Below, in pieces: positions 8,035 to 16,290 of a stretch of 64,000 bases of DNA. The notes under the pieces are model-generated. The model worked only from the letters and a program-made list of their open reading frames with translations. It was not told the DNA's origin and did no database searches. The first letter of the stretch is position 1. Each line of letters starts with the position of its first letter. Location: contig NZ_BMIJ01000001.1 in the NCBI RefSeq assembly GCF_014641945.1, positions 792,585 to 856,584 of the forward strand, in the 5' to 3' direction. The stretch comes from Marinobacterium zhoushanense (GTDB lineage: Bacteria > Pseudomonadota > Gammaproteobacteria > Pseudomonadales > Balneatricaceae). Both the position numbers and the translations under genes were made by a program.

Positions 8035-10128
8035 ATGCCCGCCATCCAACGCGCAGAGAGCGCCTGCGAGCCCCAGCTGGACTGGGAAGTGATCGCCTAC
8101 CAACTTCTGCTGTCCCGCGAACTGGACGATCTGGAAGAGAACACCCTGGTACCCGCCAAAGAGGTGCTGTACCAATTTTCCGCCCGCGGCCACGACCTGA
8201 GCCAGATCATACTCGGTCAGTACCTGATCCACCGACGCGACGCGGTCAGCGGCTACTACCGCTCCCGTCCGCTGATGCTCGCCCTCGGCCTGGACCTGGT
8301 CGACGCACTCGGCGGCCCGTTGATGCGTGCTGGCGGTTACAGCGACGGCCGCGATATCGGCGTGGTGCACAACCTGCCCAACCTGAACGGCCCCTGTGGC
8401 CTGCCGATGAGCGGTGGTGTCGGTGCCCAGTACACCCCGATCGCGGGCTGGGCCCAGTCGATCCGCTACCACCGCGACGTCCTTAAGGATCAAAGCTATG
8501 CCGGTTGTATCGGTGTGGCTCACGGCGGCGAAGCCTCTTGCTCCACCAACGGTTTCTGGTCAGCGTTGACCATCGCCACCACTCAGGACCTGCCGATGCT
8601 GTTCTATATTGAGGACAACGGCTACGGCATCTCGACCACCTCCGACTACCAGACGCCAGGGCGCGACATTGCCGCCAACCTGGCCTCGTTCAAGAACCTG
8701 AAGATCTACTCCGGTGACGGCACCGACCCACAGCAGGCCGCGGAGCTGATCGCCGATGCGGTGAGCTGGGTACGTGAGGAGCAGCGCCCCGCCCTGCTGC
8801 GCCTGACCGTACCGCGCCTGAGCGGCCACTCCGGCCAGGACACCCAGGGCTACAAGGACGAAGCCACCATCGATGCCGAACGTGCCCGCGATCCACTGCC
8901 CAAGCTGAAGCGGTTCCTGGTGCCCGCACTGATGAGCGAGCAGAAGTGGAGCGCACTCTGTGCCCGCGCCGCGCAGGACGTGGCCGATGCACTGGAACAG
9001 GCCCGTGCCCGTCCGGCCCCATCGCCGGAGAAGATCACCCGCCATGTGTTCGCCGAGGTCGATGACCAGGGCCAGCCCGAGCTGCAGCTGCAGGGCGGTA
9101 TCGCGCCGTTCAAGCCGGTCTTTCCCGCCAGCTCCGTCGCTGCCCGCCCCGAAGGCAAGCGAATCAATATGGTCACCGCGATACGCGAGACGCTGGATTA
9201 CGAGCTGGAGCACAACCCGCGCATGGTGGTGTTCGGCGAAGACGTGGGCCCCAAGGGCGGCGTGCATGCCGTAACGCTGGGTCTGCAGAAGAAGTACGGC
9301 GTCGAGCGTGTATTTGACACCAGCCTGTCCGAGGAGGGGATCATCGGTCGCGCGCTGGGCATGGCTCAAGCCGGTCTGCTGCCGGTGCCGGAGATCCAGT
9401 TCCGCAAGTACGCCGACCCGGCCGAAGAGCAACTCAACGACTGTGGCACCATGCGCTGGCGCACCAACAACCGCTTTGCCGCACCGATGGTGGTGCGCAT
9501 CCCCGGCGGCTTCTTCAAGTGCGGCGATCCCTGGCACAGCCAGGCCGCCGAGGTGAAGTGGGCACACGCTATCGGCTGGCAGGTGGCGATCCCCTCCAAT
9601 GCCGAAGACGCTGTGGGTCTGCTGCGCTACGCCCTGCGCGACAACAACCCGACCATCTTCTTCGAGCACCGCAACCTGCTTGATGACAGCTCCGCCCGCC
9701 GCCCCTACCCCGGCGACGAGTTCATCATCCCGTTCGGCAAGGCGGCACGTCTGAGCGAAGGCGATCACCTGACCCTGGTCACCTGGGGCGGCATGGTGCC
9801 GCGCTGCCAGAAGGCGGTGGAGCTCAGCGGACAGTCGGTGGAGCTGTTCGACCTGCGCACCATCTCGCCCTGGGACAAGGACACCATTCTCGCCTCGGTA
9901 CGCAAGACCGGTCGCTGCCTGATCGTGCATGAGGACAACTTTACCGCTGGCTTCGGCGCCGAGATCGCCGCCACCCTGGCCGACGAGTGCTTCTTCGAGC
10001 TGGATGCACCGATCCAGCGTCTGACCATGCCGGATATCCCCAGCCCGCACCACCCGGCGCTGCTCAATGCCGTGGTGCCGACAGCGGAGAAGATCTGCTC
10101 CGCGATCAACCAACTGCTGGAGGTGTAA
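8035..10128 (+). CDS. 2-oxoacid dehydrogenase E1, alpha and beta subunits fused
   Basis: Thiamine-diphosphate decarboxylase/dehydrogenase component of a branched-chain or related 2-oxoacid dehydrogenase. The 697-residue product joins an E1-alpha domain (about 1-350; ThDP motif region HGGEASCSTNGF from residue 163, with the metal-binding EDN near 190) to an E1-beta domain (from about 375; MVTAIRETLDYELE, FGEDVGPKGGV, LSEEGIIGRALGMA). Known complexes often have separate subunits; fused forms also occur. AGGAG precedes the ATG. E2 follows after two bases. There is no E3 gene here, so a shared dihydrolipoamide dehydrogenase is presumably supplied elsewhere. Substrate may be branched-chain or aryl 2-oxo acids given the 3-5 kb neighbours. 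Confidence 0.9.
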   Translation: MPAIQRAESACEPQLDWEVIAYQLLLSRELDDLEENTLVPAKEVLYQFSARGHDLSQIILGQYLIHRRDAVSGYYRSRPLMLALGLDLVDALGGPLMRAGGYSDGRDIGVVHNLPNLNGPCGLPMSGGVGAQYTPIAGWAQSIRYHRDVLKDQSYAGCIGVAHGGEASCSTNGFWSALTIATTQDLPMLFYIEDNGYGISTTSDYQTPGRDIAANLASFKNLKIYSGDGTDPQQAAELIADAVSWVREEQRPALLRLTVPRLSGHSGQDTQGYKDEATIDAERARDPLPKLKRFLVPALMSEQKWSALCARAAQDVADALEQARARPAPSPEKITRHVFAEVDDQGQPELQLQGGIAPFKPVFPASSVAARPEGKRINMVTAIRETLDYELEHNPRMVVFGEDVGPKGGVHAVTLGLQKKYGVERVFDTSLSEEGIIGRALGMAQAGLLPVPEIQFRKYADPAEEQLNDCGTMRWRTNNRFAAPMVVRIPGGFFKCGDPWHSQAAEVKWAHAIGWQVAIPSNAEDAVGLLRYALRDNNPTIFFEHRNLLDDSSARRPYPGDEFIIPFGKAARLSEGDHLTLVTWGGMVPRCQKAVELSGQSVELFDLRTISPWDKDTILASVRKTGRCLIVHEDNFTAGFGAEIAATLADECFFELDAPIQRLTMPDIPSPHHPALLNAVVPTAEKICSAINQLLEV

Positions 10129-10130
10129 TC

Positions 10131-11414
10131 ATGAGCGCATCTATCGATATCACCCTGCCGGAAGACCAGCTCGAAGGCACCTCCGCCACCCTGCTCGCCT
10201 GGCTGGTCAAACCGGGCGAGCGCGTGACCCGGGATCAGCCGGTGGCGGAACTGGAGACCGACAAGGTCACCATGGAGGTGGCCGCCCCCGCCGACGGCAT
10301 CGTCACTGCCCTACTGGTGAAGGAGGGCGATGAGATCCAGCCCGGTATGGTGCTGGGCAGTATCGGTTCGGCTGAAGAGGCTACCACCGCTGAGATCGGC
10401 AAATCGGAACTGGCCGCAGCCACACAGGCCTCCGCACCGGCAGCGCATACGACTAACGCTGATAGCGAGATGCTGCTCAGCCCCGCCGTTCGCCGCCTGG
10501 TGCGCGACCACCAGATAGACCTGAACGGCATCGCGGGAAGCGGCAAAGCGGGCCGAGTCACCAAGAGCGACCTGCTGGCCCATATCGCCAGCCAGCCAAA
10601 AGCAGACAGTCTGATCCAGGCCCCTGCTGCGGCGAAGATCGCAGACGCGACGCCCGCTCCAGCCGCCCCGCCCGCTGTCGAGCCGATGCCGCGCGCGGTG
10701 GAAACAACGGCTTCAGCTGGCTCCACCCTGCGTCCGCACAACTCCATGCGCAAGCAGATCGCCCAGCATATGGTGGAGAGTCTGCTGCACACCGCGCCGC
10801 ATGTGACCAGCGTGTTCGAGCTCGACATGAGCGCGATACAGCGCCATCGCAACGCCAACAACAAGGCGTTCGAAGCCCAGGGCGTGAAGCTCAGCTTCAC
10901 CAGCTACTTCATCGCCGCCGTGGTCAAGGCGCTACAGGCAGTGCCCGAGGTCAATAGCCGTTTCCACGGTGACGCGCTGGAGATGTTCCACGATGCCAAT
11001 ATCGGCATCGGCACGGCACTGGGTAACGATGGACTGGTGGTACCGGTTATCCACAAGGCACAGGAGCTGAGCCTGTTCGGCATCGCCCGCCGCCTGCAGG
11101 AACTGACCGACGCCGCCTACTCTAACAAGCTGAAGCCGGCGGATATGCGCGGCGGCACCTTCACCATCTCCAATCACGGCGTCAGCGGCTCGCTGCTAGC
11201 CGCTCCGATCATCATCAACCAGCCGCAGGTGGCGATCCTCGGTATCGGCAAGATGCAGAAACGGGTGGTGGTGGAGGATATCAACGGTGTCGATGCGATG
11301 GTGATACGGCCGATGTGCTACCTCACCCTCAGCATCGATCACCGGGCGCTGGACGGTTACCAGACCAACAAGTTCCTCAGCATTGTGGTTGATACACTGC
11401 ATAACTGGTCATGA
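10131..11414 (+). CDS. 2-oxoacid dehydrogenase E2, dihydrolipoyl acyltransferase
   Basis: Core acyltransferase of the complex, 427 residues. Domains in order: lipoyl domain (1-80) with the modified lysine K45 in ETDKVTMEV; Ala/Pro linker; peripheral-subunit-binding domain (about 115-155, LSPAVRRLVRDHQIDLNGIAGSG, here described in part); second Ala/Pro-rich linker; catalytic domain (about 205-427) ending with the active-site HRALDG (H404, D408). One lipoyl domain is normal for branched-chain-type E2. The start ATG lies two bases after the E1 stop, with GGAGG inside the E1 end. A hairpin terminator follows. Confidence 0.92.
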   Translation: MSASIDITLPEDQLEGTSATLLAWLVKPGERVTRDQPVAELETDKVTMEVAAPADGIVTALLVKEGDEIQPGMVLGSIGSAEEATTAEIGKSELAAATQASAPAAHTTNADSEMLLSPAVRRLVRDHQIDLNGIAGSGKAGRVTKSDLLAHIASQPKADSLIQAPAAAKIADATPAPAAPPAVEPMPRAVETTASAGSTLRPHNSMRKQIAQHMVESLLHTAPHVTSVFELDMSAIQRHRNANNKAFEAQGVKLSFTSYFIAAVVKALQAVPEVNSRFHGDALEMFHDANIGIGTALGNDGLVVPVIHKAQELSLFGIARRLQELTDAAYSNKLKPADMRGGTFTISNHGVSGSLLAAPIIINQPQVAILGIGKMQKRVVVEDINGVDAMVIRPMCYLTLSIDHRALDGYQTNKFLSIVVDTLHNWS

Positions 11415-11421
11415 GCCCTCT

Positions 11422-11450
11422 GCCCCGGCCAGGGATGGCTGGGGCGTTTT
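11422..11450 (+). terminator. Rho-independent terminator after the E1-E2 operon
   Basis: GCCCCGGCCA and TGGCTGGGGC pair around a short GGGA loop and are followed by GTTTT. It begins eight bases after the E2 stop codon. Confidence 0.75.
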
Positions 11451-11718
11451 AACTGCAGAGCTCTGAAACCAGAAAGCTCCGCTAAGAGAGAAAGGAAGTT
11501 CGACTGGGAAAAAATTAAAACGCAGCTCTGGGCCGCTTTTTTAAGTAATTTGCTACACAACGGTTTGCCCAATGTGTTTCGTCGATCGGTTGAATCCAGC
11601 GCACTTAGCGGTCCTTGAGCCACTACCGATTGTTGTCGTCAAAGACATAGACGGCTTTTTCCCGGACGTCTTAGTTCCGTAACGGAGAGGACTCCCCTGC
11701 CTCCTGTCTGGGTGCAAT
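11451..11718. other. Intergenic stretch without recognised gene
   Basis: Between the E2 terminator and the convergent FKBP gene. Short frames exist on the minus strand but show no ribosome site, family resemblance or codon pattern that I can support. Confidence 0.5.
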
Positions 11719-12066
11719 TTATTCCCGATTCAGCGCTTCCAGCAGTTCAATTTCAAATATCAGATTTGAATTTGGCGGAATTTTCTCACCAAAGCCGCGC
11801 TCGCCATAACCCATCTCCGCAGGCACCAGCAGTTTCCGTTTGCCGCCCACCTTCATGCCTGTGAGCCCTTCGACCCAAGCAACGATCACTTTCTTGCGGC
11901 TTAGTACCGTCTGAAACGGCTGACCTCTGTCGTACGAAGAATCAAACTCAGTTCCATCCGCCAGATAGCCGCGATAGTGAGCCGTGATTAAGGCGCCGCC
12001 CTTTTTCACTTCAGTACCCGTGCCTTCAATCAGATCTTCAACTACCAATTGTTCAAATTCAGCCAT
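11719..12066 (-). CDS. FKBP-type peptidyl-prolyl cis-trans isomerase
   Basis: Cytoplasmic single-domain FKBP of 115 residues without a signal peptide. The active-site pattern is present: AHYRGYLADGTEFDSSYDRG, QTVLSRKKVIVAWVEGL, VGGKRKLLVPAEMGYGERG and the closing strand NSNLIFEIELLEAL. In family members these Tyr, Phe, Asp, Trp and Ile residues line the prolyl pocket; here the aromatic at the pocket base is Trp, as usual. AAAGGG precedes the ATG. It catalyses proline isomerisation in protein folding. It stands alone. Confidence 0.95.
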   Translation of the reverse strand: MAEFEQLVVEDLIEGTGTEVKKGGALITAHYRGYLADGTEFDSSYDRGQPFQTVLSRKKVIVAWVEGLTGMKVGGKRKLLVPAEMGYGERGFGEKIPPNSNLIFEIELLEALNRE

Positions 12067-12489
12067 GCGTTTCCCTTTGAGTATCGATAGCTTTTACATC
12101 ACGGCATTCAGTAACGCCTAGTTAGAGGTATCAATGAGCAGCACAAGAGATTTGTGCCCTACCCCGAAATTTAACACGCCTGTTGTCTCTTCGAAGTCGC
12201 CTGCCGGCACGTCGTAATTCTTACCAGCATTCACTCTGGGGCTTTTAATCTGTCCAGGAACGCAGGGACGATTCAGGGTATTCCAGAGCCGAGGCCTGCT
12301 GTTCATTGGATACCGGCAATACCGCACTCCGGGAAGCCTGGGCCAGAGGCAAGACCTGACCCTATTAGCTTCTTGAACCTGCTCTGTCGAAGGCTGTATC
12401 TATACTTTAACGTACCTGCGACCTATTCGTTCAATGGCCGGGTACATGCCGGCGGGAAAACCTAAAGACTGTAATCGGGGGTTAAACAT
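12067..12489. other. Intergenic stretch, no supported gene
   Basis: This 423-base region contains a 69-codon minus-strand frame (12118-12327) with no recognisable family or convincing ribosome site, and one copy of a 20-base repeat at 12347-12366. I see no RNA gene. Confidence 0.45.
12347..12366 (+). repeat. Direct repeat copy 1, AGGCAAGACCTGACCC type
   Basis: AGGCAAGACCTGACCCTATT matches the copy at 12890-12909 at 17 of 20 positions. The reverse complement (GGGTCAGGTCTTGCCT) resembles repetitive sequence often found around REP-associated tyrosine transposases; no transposase is present here. Confidence 0.55.
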
Positions 12490-12819
12490 ATGAGCACCAG
12501 CCTTACCGATGTACTGCACATACTAATCCAATGGCAGTGCACGCCAAATCAGGCGCTCGCTATTCTGAAGCTAGATCCTGACCAGCCATTTCCCCAAGTC
12601 CTCAGTGAGGAACAATGTGAGCGTGTGACTTTCTTACTCAATATCCACTCAGACCTCAGCACAATCTTCGACGACCCCGAGGACGTGTACGGTTACATGT
12701 CGAGCCCTCACGACGATCCATATTACGAAGGAAAATCCCCCCTGGAACTGATCAGCACTGGAGATTTAACCGTGTTCGAACGTGTCTGCTGGCATATAGA
12801 TGCGATGAGAGTGCTCTGA
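12490..12819 (+). CDS. Orphan Xre/MbcA/ParS toxin-binding-domain (DUF2384-like) protein
   Basis: Protein of 109 residues. The C-terminal half reads MSSPHDDPYYEGKSPLELIS then TVFERVCWHIDAM, the spacing and wording of the antitoxin toxin-binding domain found with RES-domain toxins (PF09722). The N-terminal half is helical and has no clear DNA-binding helix-turn-helix. No RES toxin gene lies next to it on either strand. The gene is bracketed by two direct repeats (12347 and 12890). It may be a solitary antitoxin or an immunity-like protein. The family assignment is by eye. Confidence 0.55.
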   Translation: MSTSLTDVLHILIQWQCTPNQALAILKLDPDQPFPQVLSEEQCERVTFLLNIHSDLSTIFDDPEDVYGYMSSPHDDPYYEGKSPLELISTGDLTVFERVCWHIDAMRVL

Positions 12820-12889
12820 CGGCGTATAGCTTAACAAGTAAAAGATTCATGTGCTGGCCTTGAGCTTTAAGCCGAGAAATCTAAGCAAA

Positions 12890-12909
12890 AGGCAAGGCCT
12901 GTCCCCATT
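12890..12909 (+). repeat. Direct repeat copy 2, AGGCAAGGCCTGTCCC type
   Basis: AGGCAAGGCCTGTCCCCATT is the partner of 12347-12366, in the same orientation. The two bracket the orphan DUF2384-like gene. A short GACCCCGAATGCTCC duplication also occurs nearby at 12981-13011. Confidence 0.55.
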
Positions 12910-13048
12910 GCCCTCACCAAACAAGCACCATTAATGATGCTGAGCTTGGCCAACAGGTGAAAGGTTACTTCGGGTACTCTGACCCCGAATGCTCCAGACC
13001 CCGAATGCTCCACCATGAAGGCGTCTGCACCCAGGGTCACCGGGAAGG

Positions 13049-13627
13049 CTAGCCAAAAGGACGCACCCCGATCAACCATTCATGCAGAACAACGGCAAAG
13101 GCACCATAGAACGCCAGGCCGACGACCACCGCGATCAGGTCGCGTTGAGCGCTGATGGCTGTGTAAGTCACCCCCTCCGCCCGATCACGGCGACGAGCAA
13201 CAGCATAATAGAGTATGGCCCAGGCCAAGAAGCTGCCGAACAGCAGAATGTCAGCCACTGTGCCGTTGCTGAGCAGGTGGGCGAACGCCCAGACCTTCAC
13301 GCCCAACACCATGGGGTGGCCCAGCTTGGCCTTTATATAGGTGCCTGGCACATAGGCCGCAGTGACGAGGATAAACACTGGAACCAATAAGAGAGCGGTG
13401 AGGTGCCGAGTCCAGTCCGGCGACACCCAAACCCAGGTCGGTGTGTAGCGCGCCTCCCCGTAACCCCAGATGATCAGCACGAAACCGACGAGTGAGATAA
13501 CGCTGTAAAGGCCTTTCCAGGGGATAAGGCCCATGGACCGGACAGCGCTTTCCCGCAAACCAGGCGCCACGATGCGTGTGGAATGCATACCGAGAAACAC
13601 AACAAGACCGAGGATTAGGATGGCCAT
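13049..13627 (-). CDS. NnrU family membrane protein
   Basis: Integral membrane protein of 192 residues with about six hydrophobic segments. Family features are an early FLGMHSTRIVAP, the LIPWKGLYSVISLVGFVLIIWG block, and the methyltransferase-like GHPMVLGVKVWAFAHLLSNG segment shared by NnrU and isoprenylcysteine-methyltransferase relatives. NnrU proteins were first linked to nitric-oxide/nitrite metabolism but occur widely without denitrification genes, as here. AAGGAG precedes the ATG. It stands alone; function is uncertain. Confidence 0.87.
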   Translation of the reverse strand: MAILILGLVVFLGMHSTRIVAPGLRESAVRSMGLIPWKGLYSVISLVGFVLIIWGYGEARYTPTWVWVSPDWTRHLTALLLVPVFILVTAAYVPGTYIKAKLGHPMVLGVKVWAFAHLLSNGTVADILLFGSFLAWAILYYAVARRRDRAEGVTYTAISAQRDLIAVVVGLAFYGAFAVVLHEWLIGVRPFG

Positions 13628-13967
13628 GACGACTCCTTGTTATCATGAAGGTCGAGTGTCCCAGCTTAGAGCACTGATCGATAGCTGTATACGGTCATCA
13701 GCCAGGGCGGCACGGCGGTCTACGTCCCGCCCTGATTTCAGTTGACCCTCTCGTCCAGGCGACTGTCAGCGTATCGTGCGAAGTGGCCACAGCGCCAGCC
13801 ACCAACCTGATCGGTCCGTTCCCGCGCTAACGCTCAAATTCAACGCCGCGGAAATTGGCAAACTTCTGGCGAGTCTTATTCAGACTACCGATACCAGTGG
13901 CAACCGCATGACCAATTTGGGCACTGGATTCAACCGCTTGCTGTTTGACAGGCTATGAGCAAGCGCC
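13628..13967. other. Intergenic stretch, nothing recognised
   Basis: About 340 bases between the NnrU gene and the 3' end of the reductase gene. Short frames are present but none has a family resemblance or ribosome site, and no clear hairpin terminator or RNA gene was seen. Confidence 0.45.
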
Positions 13968-15017
13968 TCAGCCGCCCATCAGTCTCTCCCCCGCCGGCAC
14001 TTCCGGCAGCGCCTGATCGAAAAACCCTTCGGTATGGATCATCTCGTCGCGAGCACCCTGTGCCTTGGCGGCGGCAGTGCAATCGACCACGAACTCGGGG
14101 CTGCCGGCGATGTAGATCGCGTGGCCGGTCAGGTCCGGGTACTGCCGCGCCAGCAGCTGTGGGATACGGCCGTGCAGCATTCCCTCCTTTTGTTCGCGGG
14201 TCAGGGTGGGGATAAATTTAAAGCGGCGGTGGCGCAGGTTCCACAACTCCAGCAGACCTCGGTCGTAGATGTCGGCTTCGGTCTGGGCCGAGAACATCAG
14301 ATGCACCGGTTTGTTGAAACCTCTGCGCAGGGCGGCGTCGGTCAAGGCCAGGATCGGCGCCAGCCCGGTACCGGCGGCGAGGCAGAGCACCGGTGCGTCG
14401 GTGGCCGGATCGCCGATAAAGGTGCCGTAGGGGCCGGACAGGCTGAGCATGCTGCCGGGATGCAGGCTGTCATGTACCCAGTTGCTGGTAGCACCGTCGG
14501 GCACCCGGGTGATCTGCAGAATGATCTCGCCGTTGTTGCTCGGTGCGTTGGCGATGGAGTAGGAGCGCGGCGGAACGGTGCGCTCGATATTGCTCAGCTG
14601 CACGTACTGGCCGGGCCAGTAGCGCAGGGTTTCGCCGATCGGGCGGATACGCAGTTCGACGATACGTGGCGTACGCTCGATGCGGTCGACAACGACACAG
14701 CGCACGTTCTCGCGCGGCGGAAACAGCTTCGGCTTGGCGTCCTCGGTGCCCCATTCGATCTCCAGCACCTCGCCCAGCGGCTTGGCCATGCACATCAGGC
14801 CGTAGCCCTCGTCACGTTCCGCCTGCGACAGCGCCATGTCCAGCACCATGCCCTGGTCGAACTCGCCGCTACGCACGCGCACCTTGCACTCGCCGCAGGC
14901 ACCGGCGCGGCAGTTGTTGGGCAGGGCGTATCCGGCACGCTCCAGCGCCGCCAGTACGGTATCGCCCGCGGTTACATCCACTTCTTTGCCTGAGGGGTAG
15001 AGTCGTACTCGCGTCAT
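13968..15017 (-). CDS. Ferredoxin-type [2Fe-2S]/FAD/NAD(P)H oxygenase reductase component
   Basis: Electron-transfer partner of an oxygenase, 349 residues. An N-terminal plant-type ferredoxin domain (about 1-95) has cluster ligands C36, C41, C44 and C76. A flavin domain follows with RSYSIAN (about 170), and a pyridine-nucleotide domain with AGTGLAPI (about 220) and a late YIAGSPEFV. This order is that of phenol hydroxylase/methane monooxygenase-type reductases. The start at 15017 has AGGA upstream; a reading from 15026 is less likely. The diiron oxygenase gene lies upstream on the same strand, separated by 247 bases containing a mobile-looking repeat, so pairing is likely but not proven. Confidence 0.88.
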   Translation of the reverse strand: MTRVRLYPSGKEVDVTAGDTVLAALERAGYALPNNCRAGACGECKVRVRSGEFDQGMVLDMALSQAERDEGYGLMCMAKPLGEVLEIEWGTEDAKPKLFPPRENVRCVVVDRIERTPRIVELRIRPIGETLRYWPGQYVQLSNIERTVPPRSYSIANAPSNNGEIILQITRVPDGATSNWVHDSLHPGSMLSLSGPYGTFIGDPATDAPVLCLAAGTGLAPILALTDAALRRGFNKPVHLMFSAQTEADIYDRGLLELWNLRHRRFKFIPTLTREQKEGMLHGRIPQLLARQYPDLTGHAIYIAGSPEFVVDCTAAAKAQGARDEMIHTEGFFDQALPEVPAGERLMGG

Positions 15018-15048
15018 GGTACCCATCCTGATCTATTCAATTCTTGTT

Positions 15049-15190
15049 GGGCACCTTTAAAAACCTACTGCGCGAATTGTGGGCTGCGTTGCGCGGTGCT
15101 CGGAATCCTCATGTATAACCCATACACTGCGGTTCCTGCGCGCCGTGCGCCTTGCCCACAAACCGCTCGTCACGGTTTTTCAAAGTGCCC
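15049..15190. repeat. MITE-like interspersed repeat, copy 1 (142 bp, inverted ends)
   Basis: The ends GGGCACCTTTAAAAACC and GGTTTTTCAAAGTGCCC are inverted repeats with two mismatches. The interior (GTGCTCGGAATCCTCATGTA...ATACACTGCGGTTCCTGCG) is itself imperfectly palindromic. A second copy lies at 34117-34254. It carries no coding frame and sits between the reductase and the diiron oxygenase genes. Confidence 0.8.
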
Positions 15191-15209
15191 TGTAATTCAA
15201 AGGCAGCAC

Positions 15210-15240
15210 AAGCCGGCACCCCGGAAGGGGGTGTCGGCTT
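15210..15240 (-). terminator. Hairpin downstream of the diiron oxygenase gene
   Basis: AAGCCGGCACCCC pairs with GGGGTGTCGGCTT around GGAAG. It is 25 bases beyond the stop of the minus-strand diiron gene. The following T-run is poor, so it may act as a transcript stabiliser or weak terminator. Confidence 0.5.
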
Positions 15241-15264
15241 GCTTCGTGCAACGGTTACTCGCGA

Positions 15265-16290
15265 TCAGAAGATCGGGATGATATCCGCCGAGTCCAGATC
15301 GGCCTGGGTGACCTCCTGACCGGTGATATCCACTTCAGGGATCGCCGGGAACGGGGTGTCGTACTTGTCGAGCACCGCCTTCAGGTTCAGCATCGCCGCG
15401 CGCCAGTTGTCCTTCTTGGCATCGAACGAGGGCACACCGAAACCGGCCTGACGGGCGATCTCTTCCGCTTCACGCTGGGTGGCGATGAAATCTTCCGGCA
15501 GGTCCCAGAACTCCGCTGGCGGCTCGAACAGCACCGCGGAGAGGAACAGGTAACCGGCGCGGATCTGCTTGGTGATGATCGACTTCTCTTCGGCGGACAG
15601 CTTCGGATAGTCGCGCTCCATCAGCGACAGGCAGATCGCCATGTGGCGGCCTTCGTCGCGGCCGATGTTGCGGAACGCTTCCTGGAACACCAGCTCTTCG
15701 CAGCTCTGCGACATCTGCTTGAAGATGGTTGCCGCAGCGATCTCTCCCATCAGGAAGGAGCTGAACAGTACCGCCAGGCTGTACTTCGGCACCGCCTGCT
15801 TGTAGCCGTTCCAGTAGCGACCGCCGTTGTAGTAGAGCCAGCGGGCGTTTTTCTGCAGGCGACGGCCCAGTTCGGTCTTCGGTTCGTACTCCAGCGGGCT
15901 CGGCGATTCGAGCAGTTTGGTGATCGCCAGGCCGCACATCTGTTCGTGGTTCTGCTCGTCGCGGGTCACGGAGAAGAAGCAGCGACGGATGGCGTCCTCT
16001 TCGTGGCACTCGTAGGTCTTGATGAACGCTTCGGCGAATACCGGCGGTGCAGAGGCATCAAATACGGAGAGCAGGGTCCACCAGTAGGCGATCGCTTCAC
16101 GCTCTTCCCAGCTGTAGCTGGAGACGTCGAAGGTATCCCAGGGCAGGTCTTTCGGATTCCACGCTTCGCGCAGTGATGCGTCCCAGATCTCCTCTACCTT
16201 GGAGGATTTGGTCTCCCAGCGCAGCGGGTAGATGTTCGGCTGCGGCGTCTCGGGCGGGAACTCCATCTTGTCGGCGATTTTATCGTGCAT
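15265..16290 (-). CDS. Ferritin-like diiron carboxylate oxygenase (AurF/R2-like), substrate unknown
   Basis: The 341-residue, mostly helical product carries two ExxH diiron motifs, E112-Q-N-H115 in RDEQNHEQM and E213-G-R-H216 in RDEGRHMA, plus E183 in MGEIAAATIF and acidic residues around 94-98, the arrangement expected of a ferritin-fold diiron enzyme. A reductase with [2Fe-2S], FAD and NAD domains is encoded next on the same strand, which supports an oxygenase rather than a storage protein. Candidates are arylamine N-oxygenase-like or hydroxylase activity; I cannot assign the substrate. GAGGTG precedes the ATG. A chemoreceptor gene is divergent, and an ANR/FNR-like box lies between them. 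Confidence 0.75.
   Translation of the reverse strand: MHDKIADKMEFPPETPQPNIYPLRWETKSSKVEEIWDASLREAWNPKDLPWDTFDVSSYSWEEREAIAYWWTLLSVFDASAPPVFAEAFIKTYECHEEDAIRRCFFSVTRDEQNHEQMCGLAITKLLESPSPLEYEPKTELGRRLQKNARWLYYNGGRYWNGYKQAVPKYSLAVLFSSFLMGEIAAATIFKQMSQSCEELVFQEAFRNIGRDEGRHMAICLSLMERDYPKLSAEEKSIITKQIRAGYLFLSAVLFEPPAEFWDLPEDFIATQREAEEIARQAGFGVPSFDAKKDNWRAAMLNLKAVLDKYDTPFPAIPEVDITGQEVTQADLDSADIIPIF

Noticed and set aside
8560..10113. 517-codon open frame antisense to the E1 gene
   Set aside because: It is the mirror of a GC-rich coding gene with clear ThDP-enzyme motifs; it has no family resemblance of its own. The same applies to other long antisense frames over known genes.
12118..12327. 69-codon minus-strand frame
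   Set aside because: Low-information composition and no start signal; left as intergenic.
12867..13079. 70-codon minus-strand frame overlapping the end of the NnrU gene
   Set aside because: Overlaps repeats and a real gene; no family seen.
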